Source: Alphaproteobacteria bacterium (lineage in GTDB: Bacteria; Pseudomonadota; Alphaproteobacteria; ATCC43930; CGMCC-115725). Taken from it: a DNA stretch of 5,009 bases. The stretch lies in contig JAGWIH010000182.1 in the NCBI GenBank assembly GCA_028866355.1, positions 1-5,009 on the forward strand. Direction: 5' to 3'. The position numbers and the translations under genes were made by a program. The notes beneath the pieces were generated by a model. That model saw only the letters and a program-made list of their open reading frames with translations, was not told where the DNA came from and did not search any database. Below are positions 1 to 5,009 of the stretch, one piece after another (position 1 is the stretch's first letter; each line of letters opens with the position of its first letter).

Positions 1-1
1 C

Positions 2-1597
2 GTGTGCACGACCTGGAACGAAGCGGCGCCGTGCAACATCGCGCTGTCGCGTCAGGCGCAGGCGGCGAAGAAGGGCGTCGCCGCCGCCGGCGGCACGCCG
101 CGCGAGTTCACGACCATCACCGTCACCGACGGCATCGCCATGGGTCATGCCGGCATGAAGGCGTCGCTGGTATCGCGCGAAGTGATCGCCGACAGCGTCG
201 AGCTCACCATGCGCGGCCATTCCTACGACGCTTTGGTGGGGCTCGCCGGCTGCGATAAAACGCTGCCGGGATTGATGATGGCGATGCTGCGCCTCAACGT
301 GCCGGCCGTGTTCATGTACGGCGGCTCGATCCTGCCGGGCCGCTTCCAGGGCCGCGACGTCACCATCGTCGACGTCTTCGAAGGCGTCGGCATGCACAAC
401 GCCGGCAAGATGACCGACGAGGAGCTGCACGAGCTCGAATGCAACGCCTGTCCGTCGGCCGGGTCCTGCGGCGGCCAGTTCACCGCGAACACGATGGCGT
501 GCGTCTCGGAAGCGATTGGCCTCGCGCTGCCCGGTTCGGCCGGCACGCCCGCGCCCTATGATTCGCGCGATCAATACGCCGAGGCATCGGGCGAGACGGT
601 GATGGAACTCATCCGCAAGCGCATCCGGCCGCGCGACATCGTCACGCGCAAGTCGCTCGAGAATGCGGCGATGGTCGTCGCGGCGTCGGGCGGCTCGACC
701 AATGCGGCGCTGCACTTGCCGGCGATCGCCAACGAGGCGGGCATCGACTTCGACATCCACGCGGTCGGCAAGATCTTCAAGAAGACGCCCTATATCGGTG
801 ACTTCAAGCCGGGCGGGAAATACGTCATGCAGGATCTGCATCGCGTCGGCGGTGTGCCGGTCCTGTTGAAGGCGCTGCTCGACGGCGGCTATCTGCACGG
901 CAATTGCCTGACGGTGACCGGCAAGACCATCGCCGAGAACTTGAAGGACGTGGTCGTGCCGAAGAACCAGGATGTCATTCGCTCGACCAAGAAGCCGCTC
1001 GCCAAGACCGGCGGCCTCACGGTGCTCAAGGGCAACCTCGCGCCGCAAGGCTCCATCTGCAAGGTCGCCGGTATGCAGGGCATTGAGCTTAAGTTCCGCG
1101 GCCCGGCGCGTTGCTTCGATCGCGAGGAGGATTGCTTCGCCTTCGTCGAAGCGAAGAAATACAAGAAGGGCGACGTGCTGGTGATCCGTTACGAAGGACC
1201 GCGCGGCGGTCCCGGCATGCGCGAAATGCTGTCGACGACGGCGGCGCTTTACGGCCAAGGCGCCGGCAAGGACGTGGCGTTGATCACCGATGGCCGGTTC
1301 TCCGGCGGCACCCGCGGCTTCTGCATCGGCCATGTCGGTCCCGAAGCCGCCGTCGGCGGTCCGATCGGCTTGCTCAAGGACGGCGACATCATCGAGATCG
1401 ATGCCGCCAAGGGCACGCTCAACGTCAAGCTGAGCGCCGCCGAACTCGCGCGCCGCCGCAAGGCGTGGAAGCCGAAGAAGACCGATTACCAGTCGGGCGC
1501 GATCTGGCGCTATGCGCAGACCGTCGGCGATGCCGAGAAGGGTGCCGTCGCCCATCCCGGCGCCAAGGCCGAAAGCCACTGTTACGCGGATCTGTAA
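2..1597 (+). CDS. ilvD: Dihydroxy-acid dehydratase, 5'-truncated by the window edge
   Basis: IlvD dehydrates 2,3-dihydroxy-isovalerate and 2,3-dihydroxy-3-methylvalerate to the 2-keto acids leading to valine, leucine, isoleucine and pantothenate, in the cytoplasm, using an Fe-S cluster and Mg2+. About 531 residues are visible up to the TAA stop. Both family signatures are present: CDKTLPGLMMA (residues 84-94 of the visible part) and ALITDGRFSGG, with the presumed catalytic Ser at residue 434. Three cysteines sit where the cluster ligands are expected: C11 (PCN), C84 (GCDK) and C156 (GSCGG). K86, next to D85, is the likely metal-site lysine. The tail (YQSGAIWRYAQ, ending CYADL) and the three-Cys pattern fit the [2Fe-2S]-type IlvD branch rather than the E. 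coli-like type. The visible GTG at position 2 is probably internal, because family members of about 560-575 residues carry roughly 40 more N-terminal residues. The alternative, a sugar-acid dehydratase of the same superfamily, is less likely given the close motif match to IlvD. Confidence 0.96.
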   Translation: MCTTWNEAAPCNIALSRQAQAAKKGVAAAGGTPREFTTITVTDGIAMGHAGMKASLVSREVIADSVELTMRGHSYDALVGLAGCDKTLPGLMMAMLRLNVPAVFMYGGSILPGRFQGRDVTIVDVFEGVGMHNAGKMTDEELHELECNACPSAGSCGGQFTANTMACVSEAIGLALPGSAGTPAPYDSRDQYAEASGETVMELIRKRIRPRDIVTRKSLENAAMVVAASGGSTNAALHLPAIANEAGIDFDIHAVGKIFKKTPYIGDFKPGGKYVMQDLHRVGGVPVLLKALLDGGYLHGNCLTVTGKTIAENLKDVVVPKNQDVIRSTKKPLAKTGGLTVLKGNLAPQGSICKVAGMQGIELKFRGPARCFDREEDCFAFVEAKKYKKGDVLVIRYEGPRGGPGMREMLSTTAALYGQGAGKDVALITDGRFSGGTRGFCIGHVGPEAAVGGPIGLLKDGDIIEIDAAKGTLNVKLSAAELARRRKAWKPKKTDYQSGAIWRYAQTVGDAEKGAVAHPGAKAESHCYADL

Positions 1598-1615
1598 CCG
1601 CCGCCGTGGCATGAA

Positions 1616-1638
1616 GGGCCGCCGCAATTTGGCGGCCC
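1616..1638 (+). terminator. GC-rich hairpin just after ilvD, possible terminator
   Basis: A perfect 8-bp inverted repeat, GGGCCGCC (1616-1623) and GGCGGCCC (1631-1638), encloses the 7-nt AT-containing loop GCAATTT. It starts 18 bp after the ilvD stop, where a terminator is expected. No T-run follows, so it is not a canonical intrinsic terminator. It could be a weak terminator, an mRNA 3'-end stabiliser, or a structure in the leader of the next gene. Confidence 0.5.
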
Positions 1639-1643
1639 GGAGC

Positions 1644-1670
1644 GAATGGTTTGCCCGGCGTTAACCATTC
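1644..1670 (+). repeat. Second inverted repeat in the ilvD-GT22 gap
   Basis: A perfect 8-bp inverted repeat, GAATGGTT (1644-1651) and AACCATTC (1663-1670), is separated by 11 nt. It lies 5 bp after the first hairpin and 22 bp before the next start codon. It could fold as an RNA hairpin in tandem with the first one, or serve as a DNA operator for the downstream gene. Which role applies cannot be told from sequence. Confidence 0.4.
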
Positions 1671-1692
1671 CTCGGCATCCTGAGCGAGACCC

Positions 1693-3219
1693 ATGCCTGA
1701 CGCCGAAACGCCCCGCATTCCCGTCCAGACGCGGCCGGCCGCCGCCGTAAATCCGGCGCTGGTTGCCGGCGTCGCGATCTATCTCGTCGCCTTCGCGCTG
1801 CGGCTGCTGCCGGTCTTCGTCTTTCCGGGCATCAATTTTCCCGACGAGATCTTCCAGGCGATCGAGCTGGCGCATCGACTGGTTTACGGCACCGGCCTGG
1901 TGCCGTGGGAATTTCTCTACGGAACACGCTCGTGGGTGTTGCCGGGGTTCATCGCCGGCGTGATGCGCGCCGCGCAATTCTTCGGCGACGGACCGGCGGT
2001 CTATATGCGGGCGATTGGCACGGTATTCGCAGCGCTCGGTGCCGGCAGCGCCGCGTGCGCCTTTCTGTGGGGCCGCCGGCTCTATGGCCTGTGGGGCGGC
2101 ATCATCGCCGGCGCACTGACCGCGTGCTGGGTCGACGCGGTCTATTTCGGCCCGCGCACCTTGAGCGAAGTGGTCGCCGCGCACGTGCTGGTCATCGGGC
2201 TTTATCTCTTCGCGCCGGGTTATGCGGTGCAGGCGCGCGGCCGGTTGGCGATCGCCGGTTTCCTGCTCGGCGTCGCCGTGCTGCTGCGCGTCCAGATCGC
2301 GCCGGCCGTCGCGTTCGTGGCGCTCTGGCCCTGGCGCGACGCGACGTCGCTGCCGCGGCGCGGTTGGCCGCTGCTCGTCGGCGGCGCTGCTGCCTTGGTG
2401 CTGTTCGGCGCGGTCGACGTGGCGACATGGGGTTGGCCGCTCGAATCGCTGTGGCGCAATGTCGAGATCAACTTGTTTGATCAGGTGAGCTCGGATTTCG
2501 GCGTGATGCCGTGGTACGCGTACGCGGATATCGTTCTTTATTATTGGGGCGCGGTCGCCATCGTGCTGCTGGTTCTGGCGCGGCTCGGTGCATTGCGCCT
2601 ACCCCAGGTCGCGGTGCTGGCGTTGATCGTGGTGGTGGTGCATTCGGCGGTGGGCCATAAGGAATTCCGCTTCATCTATCCGGCGTTGCTGCTGGCGGTG
2701 ATCGCCGCCGGCCTTGGCCTGGCGCAGATCGTTGAATGGATCGCCGACGGTTTCGCGCTGCGCGGCATGTCGGCCGCCGCCGCGCTCCGTACCGCCGCCA
2801 TGCCGGCGCTGCTGGTCGCGGTGCTGACGCCGGTGGCCCTGGCGTTCACGCCGAATTATCGCGCGTTGTGGACACGCGAGGCCGATGTGGTCCGCGCCGA
2901 CAGCGTCGTTGCGGGGCTGACCAATGTCTGCGGCGTCGAATTCTATGGCGTGCGCTGGTTCTCGTCGGGCGGTTACAGCCTTATCCACCAGAAGGCGCCG
3001 CTCTATTGGTTCGCCGATGCCGCCGGTTTCACGGCGCACCACGACGCCTTCAATACGGTGGTCGCGTCGCAGGCCCTGCCGGCGAATTCGGGTTATACGT
3101 CCATCCACTGCAGTCACGACGTTTGCGTTGCGCAGCGTCCCGGTCCGTGCACGCCACTGCCGATGGCGCCCTTGGACCAGCCGCCCGGGCTCGAACAAGT
3201 CGCGCCGTTGGTACGCTGA
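1693..3219 (+). CDS. GT22-like (ALG9/PIG-B family) integral membrane glycosyltransferase
   Basis: This 508-residue multi-pass membrane protein is probably a GT-C-fold glycosyltransferase using a polyprenyl-phosphate-linked sugar and acting on the periplasmic side of the inner membrane. The first membrane segment (about 22-44) is followed by a loop with the acidic pair D51-E52 in FPDEIFQAIELAHRL and then PWEFLYGTRSW (71-81). This matches the start of the GT22 family, where DE is the presumed catalytic site. GHKEFRFIYP (321-330) matches the conserved H(K/E)E-x-RF motif of that family. Further hydrophobic segments lie near 106-127, 131-150, 158-175, 184-212, 226-246, 277-299, 303-320, 327-347 and 368-387. 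Residues about 388-508 form a non-membrane tail with four cysteines (413, 473, 478, 486). The ATG at 1693 is the first plausible start, with only a weak Shine-Dalgarno sequence (a GAG-containing stretch near 1685-1688). Sugar and acceptor are unknown; mannose is only inferred from the eukaryotic relatives. Family assignment is fairly secure, specificity is not. Confidence 0.8.
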   Translation: MPDAETPRIPVQTRPAAAVNPALVAGVAIYLVAFALRLLPVFVFPGINFPDEIFQAIELAHRLVYGTGLVPWEFLYGTRSWVLPGFIAGVMRAAQFFGDGPAVYMRAIGTVFAALGAGSAACAFLWGRRLYGLWGGIIAGALTACWVDAVYFGPRTLSEVVAAHVLVIGLYLFAPGYAVQARGRLAIAGFLLGVAVLLRVQIAPAVAFVALWPWRDATSLPRRGWPLLVGGAAALVLFGAVDVATWGWPLESLWRNVEINLFDQVSSDFGVMPWYAYADIVLYYWGAVAIVLLVLARLGALRLPQVAVLALIVVVVHSAVGHKEFRFIYPALLLAVIAAGLGLAQIVEWIADGFALRGMSAAAALRTAAMPALLVAVLTPVALAFTPNYRALWTREADVVRADSVVAGLTNVCGVEFYGVRWFSSGGYSLIHQKAPLYWFADAAGFTAHHDAFNTVVASQALPANSGYTSIHCSHDVCVAQRPGPCTPLPMAPLDQPPGLEQVAPLVR

Positions 3220-3251
3220 AAATCGCTGGACGCGTGTAGTCGCGGGCGGCT

Positions 3252-3258
3252 AGGTAGG
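3252..3258 (+). promoter_or_regulatory. Ribosome binding site for the aminomutase-like gene
   Basis: AGGTAGG holds two AGG cores ending 7 and 3 nt before the ATG at 3262. The first is well spaced and supports that start codon. It is the clearest Shine-Dalgarno-like element in the window. The 42-bp gap from the preceding stop shows no convincing terminator, so readthrough from the glycosyltransferase gene is plausible. Confidence 0.5.
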
Positions 3259-3261
3259 CGG

Positions 3262-4299
3262 ATGAAATCCCGCACGCTTCGCCGTGCCGACGAGCTCGTC
3301 GGCGCCGGACTCTTGCCGGCACGCCGCCGCCGCGAGGTGGAGCGTGTCGCGCGCCGCTTCGCGGTCGCGCTCACGCCCCATGTCGTCGAGATGATCGAAA
3401 GCGGCGGGGCGCCGATCGCACGGCAGTTCGTGCCGTCGACGGCCGAGCTGCGCGTGGCGCCGGAGGAACGCGCCGATCCGATCGGCGACGACCGGTTCGC
3501 ACCACTCAAGGGCATCGTCCACCGCTATCCCGATCGCGTGCTGTTGAAGCCGCTGTTGGTTTGTCCGGTTTACTGCCGTTTCTGCTTTCGGCGCGAAGCA
3601 GTGGGGAAGGGCGGCGCACTCACGGCGCGCGAACTCACGGCCGCGCTCGATTATATCCACGGCAACCCGGCGATCTGGGAAGTGATCATCACCGGCGGCG
3701 ATCCGTTCCTGCTGTCGGCGCGCCGGGTGAAGGCGATCGTGCGCGCACTCGACGTCATTCCGCATGTGCAGGTGATCCGTTTCCACACGCGCGTGCCGAT
3801 TGTCGAGCCCAGCCGCGTCACGCCGGCGTTGGTCGCGGCGCTCGCCACCGACAAAGCGGTTTATGTCGCGATCCACGCCAACCATCCGCGCGAATTGACC
3901 GCCGCGACGCGCGCCGCTTGTGCGCGGCTGGGTAAGGCCGGCATTCCATTACTCGGCCAAAGCGTCCTGCTTAAGGGCGTTAACGACAATGCCGCGACGC
4001 TCGAGGCATTGTTCCGCGGCCTCGTCGCCATGCGGGTGAAACCCTATTACCTGCATCATGCCGACCTGGCTCACGGCACGGCGCATTTCCGCACCACGCT
4101 ATCGACCGGTCGCGATTTGATGCGGACGCTACGTGGCCGCGTTTCCGGACTGTGCCAGCCGACCTATGTCGTCGATTTGCCAGGCGGCTATGGCAAGGTG
4201 CCGGTTGCGCCGTGTTATGCCGAAGCGATCGACGACGACTCATGGTCAATAGAAGATTCGACTGGCAGGCGACACCGTTACCCCATCGCCACACCGTGA
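3262..4299 (+). CDS. Lysine 2,3-aminomutase-like radical SAM protein (KamA/EpmB family)
   Basis: This 345-residue cytoplasmic enzyme is of the radical SAM, PLP-dependent aminomutase family. Members move the alpha-amino group of lysine to the beta carbon, either on free lysine (KamA) or to supply or finish the beta-lysyl group on elongation factor P (EpmB). The [4Fe-4S]/SAM motif CPVYCRFC gives C101, C105 and C108, with R110 where KamA's carboxylate-binding Arg lies. GGDP (145-148) is the SAM-binding segment. D268 (in HHADLAHG) and D305 (in VVDLPGG) are 37 residues apart, as are KamA's two lysine-binding Asp residues. K312 (GGYGK) follows D305 by 7, matching the PLP lysine. The protein is about 70 residues shorter than the roughly 416-residue clostridial KamA, lacks its C-terminal zinc-binding Cys cluster, and has N243 in GVNDN where KamA has a zinc-ligand Cys; EpmB also reads GVNDN. 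It looks catalytically competent. It best fits the alphaproteobacterial KamA-like clade often tied to EF-P modification. Substrate is unresolved because efp and epmA are not nearby. Confidence 0.87.
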   Translation: MKSRTLRRADELVGAGLLPARRRREVERVARRFAVALTPHVVEMIESGGAPIARQFVPSTAELRVAPEERADPIGDDRFAPLKGIVHRYPDRVLLKPLLVCPVYCRFCFRREAVGKGGALTARELTAALDYIHGNPAIWEVIITGGDPFLLSARRVKAIVRALDVIPHVQVIRFHTRVPIVEPSRVTPALVAALATDKAVYVAIHANHPRELTAATRAACARLGKAGIPLLGQSVLLKGVNDNAATLEALFRGLVAMRVKPYYLHHADLAHGTAHFRTTLSTGRDLMRTLRGRVSGLCQPTYVVDLPGGYGKVPVAPCYAEAIDDDSWSIEDSTGRRHRYPIATP

Positions 4300-4340
4300 A
4301 AAGGATTCGGAGTGTCTTAAAATAAGTCGTAAAAACAACG

Positions 4341-4356
4341 CTCTACCACTGTAGAG
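4341..4356 (+). repeat. Short perfect inverted repeat (small hairpin)
   Basis: CTCTAC (4341-4346) and GTAGAG (4351-4356) form a 6-bp perfect stem with the 4-nt loop CACT. No T-run follows, so a role as terminator of the preceding gene is weak. Its 3' half overlaps the left arm of the larger inverted repeat at 4345-4382, so the two RNA folds would exclude each other. Confidence 0.4.
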
Positions 4357-4382
4357 TCGTGTGTTTACTGTACGGCAGTGGT
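4345..4382 (+). repeat. Overlapping 7-bp inverted repeat
   Basis: ACCACTG (4345-4351) is the exact reverse complement of CAGTGGT (4376-4382), separated by 24 nt. A shorter pair, ACTG (4367-4370) and CAGT (4376-4379), shares the right arm. The arms end at the proposed -35 element, so this may be an operator or an alternative RNA fold of a transcript coming from upstream. A 7-bp match at this distance could also arise by chance. Confidence 0.3.
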
Positions 4383-4410
4383 TGAACCGCGGCGCGTGCG
4401 GTTATAGAAT
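4382..4410 (+). promoter_or_regulatory. Candidate sigma70-type promoter for the PagL-like gene
   Basis: TTGAAC (4382-4387, 4 of 6 consensus) and TAGAAT (4405-4410, 5 of 6) are separated by exactly 17 bp. Transcription would begin near 4417, leaving a leader of about 30 nt before the ATG at 4447. The placement in the only AT-rich gap, directly ahead of a gene, supports it. High-GC alphaproteobacteria tolerate divergent promoters, so the exact hexamers are tentative. Confidence 0.5.
4385..4403 (+). promoter_or_regulatory. Palindrome inside the promoter spacer, possible operator or terminator stem
   Basis: AACCGC (4385-4390) and GCGGTT (4398-4403) are perfect inverted arms with a 7-nt GC-rich centre. 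The 19-bp element overlaps the end of the proposed -35 hexamer and stops one base short of the -10 hexamer. That is a typical position for a repressor site, or for a MerR-type activator although the 17-bp spacer is not stretched. As RNA it could instead be a 6-bp terminator stem for the upstream gene, followed by an A/T-rich but not T-only stretch. Confidence 0.35.
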
Positions 4411-4446
4411 TACTTAAGTCTTTGCGCTCCGTACGGTCAGATTGTC

Positions 4447-5007
4447 ATGGTTCGCTTTGCCAAAGGATTTGCGCGTGCCGTTATTACGGTCACCGCCTTG
4501 GCGGCTGCCGTGCCTGCGTTCGCACTCGAGTCGAACTCGCTGGTTCGCGGCGGCGCGCCGGTGCCAAACTTCCACCTCAACCTGCCGAACCTGACCCCGC
4601 CGGCCGGCGACGACGGCAATTTCGAGATTGCGCTGACGCCGCCGGGCAGCAAAAGCCCGTTCAGCTTTATCTTTTCGCCGCGGCCCGAAGCGGCACTTGA
4701 TCTCGATCCGGCCAGCAACACGAGCCGGAACGTCGCTGGTCTGTCGTGGGACCTGTTCGACAAGGACCATTTTCACGGCGGTTTCGGCCTGTCCGGCAGC
4801 ATCCTGAGCCCAGGCACCGATCCGATGCATGAGGCGCTGGCGGGCGGCCCGCCGGCGGCGGTACGCGGCACGCTGAGCCTCGGTTACGACCTCGGCACCA
4901 ATCAAAGCGTCATGCTGTCGTTCGACCACACGAGCACGCCGGATCTCAGCACGTCGCACGGCGAGTTCGGCGAAAACCTTCGCCTGGGTTACGGCGTCAA
5001 ATTCTGA
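4447..5007 (+). CDS. Secreted PagL-like outer-membrane protein (putative lipid A 3-O-deacylase family)
   Basis: This 186-residue precursor has a clear Sec signal peptide: basic N-terminus (R3, K6, R10), hydrophobic core 11-23, and an AFA cleavage site after residue 26. The mature part of about 160 residues has alternating beta-strand character and ends in VKF, the terminal aromatic expected of an outer-membrane barrel. The segment RPEAALDL...NTSRNVAGLSWDLF (79-104) and the C-terminal FDHTSTPDL...GENLRLGYGVKF resemble the PagL/acyloxyacyl hydrolase family, which removes a 3-linked acyl chain from lipid A. H161 and S163 match the family's His-x-Ser pair, and E173 or E176 could be the third residue. 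The usual Asn after the Ser (HxSN) is T164 here, so activity is uncertain. A Pro/Asn-rich stretch at about 33-70 precedes the barrel-like part. The ATG lacks a good Shine-Dalgarno sequence, but the signal peptide fixes this start. It could also be another small barrel protein without enzyme activity. Confidence 0.6.
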   Translation: MVRFAKGFARAVITVTALAAAVPAFALESNSLVRGGAPVPNFHLNLPNLTPPAGDDGNFEIALTPPGSKSPFSFIFSPRPEAALDLDPASNTSRNVAGLSWDLFDKDHFHGGFGLSGSILSPGTDPMHEALAGGPPAAVRGTLSLGYDLGTNQSVMLSFDHTSTPDLSTSHGEFGENLRLGYGVKF

Positions 5008-5009
5008 TC

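Larger units (their letters stand above)
4300..4446 (+). other. AT-rich intergenic regulatory region
   Basis: This 147-bp gap between two co-directional genes contrasts with its GC-rich surroundings: positions 4311-4370 hold 23 G/C in 60. It contains several inverted repeats, AGTCGT twice in direct orientation (4325-4330 and 4355-4360, 30 bp apart), ACTGTA twice (4348-4353 and 4367-4372, 19 bp apart), and a promoter-like pair near its 3' end. A weaker second promoter-like pair, GTGAAA (4296-4301) and TAAAAT (4318-4323) with 16-bp spacing, overlaps the upstream stop codon. I see no small ORF or recognisable RNA gene in it. Confidence 0.6.

Noticed and set aside
2..4. GTG at the left edge as the true ilvD start
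   Set aside because: IlvD proteins have roughly 40 additional N-terminal residues before the VCTTWNEAAPCN-type segment, so this GTG is most likely an internal Val codon.
1582..2184. Minus-strand 200-residue open frame across the ilvD-GT22 junction
   Set aside because: It lies opposite the well-supported GT22 gene, its translation is rich in Arg, Gly and Ala with no family motif, and long antisense frames are expected at this GC content.
2599..3198. Minus-strand 199-residue open frame within the GT22 gene
   Set aside because: It is fully covered by the sense gene carrying the HKEFRF motif; the antisense protein is Arg/His/Gln-rich low-complexity without recognisable domains.
3220..3261. Terminator between the GT22 and aminomutase genes
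   Set aside because: The 42-bp gap shows no strong perfect stem and no T-run; only the ribosome binding site is convincing.
3250..3885. Minus-strand 211-residue open frame opposite the aminomutase
   Set aside because: The sense strand has an intact radical SAM motif and substrate residues; the antisense product is a compositional shadow with no credible start region.
4414..4959. Minus-strand 181-residue open frame opposite the PagL-like gene
   Set aside because: The sense frame has a textbook signal peptide and a barrel-type C-terminus; the antisense frame is Arg-rich without any motif.
1..5009. Defence system, mobile element or CRISPR array
   Set aside because: There are no transposase, integrase, nuclease or toxin-antitoxin motifs, no regularly spaced repeats and no tRNA-like attachment site; all four genes are metabolic or envelope proteins.

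Overview
This is a high-GC, densely coding window with four genes, all on the + strand. Codon use is strongly GC-ending. The protein types fit an alphaproteobacterium, possibly Rhodospirillales-like: a [2Fe-2S]-type dihydroxy-acid dehydratase, a short lysine 2,3-aminomutase-like radical SAM protein and a small PagL-like outer-membrane protein. The assignment rests on protein character only, since there is no rRNA or other marker. I see no mobile element, CRISPR array, tRNA or rRNA.

Layout. Positions 2-1597 hold the 3' part of ilvD (valine/isoleucine/leucine and pantothenate precursor synthesis), whose N-terminus lies off the left edge. A 95-bp gap carries two consecutive perfect 8-bp inverted repeats that probably end or regulate the ilvD transcript. 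Positions 1693-3219 encode a multi-pass membrane glycosyltransferase with the hallmarks of family GT22 (the ALG9/PIG-B mannosyltransferase family). After 42 bp, positions 3262-4299 encode a KamA/EpmB-family radical SAM, PLP-dependent aminomutase with its key residues intact. A 147-bp AT-rich gap (4300-4446) is the only regulatory-looking stretch: it holds overlapping inverted repeats and a plausible sigma70-type promoter with a 19-bp palindrome in its spacer. Positions 4447-5007 encode a secreted, probably outer-membrane beta-barrel protein resembling the PagL lipid A 3-O-deacylase family.

How they relate. The genes do not form one obvious pathway. The GT22 protein and the PagL-like protein both suggest envelope glycan or lipid A work. 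The aminomutase is either a free-lysine enzyme or part of elongation factor P modification, but neither efp nor epmA is in view. The GT22 and aminomutase genes could be co-transcribed. The PagL-like gene appears to have its own promoter. Nothing here amounts to a clearly new system. The points most worth a second look are the bacterial GT22 enzyme with its cysteine-containing tail, the aminomutase whose residues mix KamA and EpmB features, and the 4300-4446 control region.
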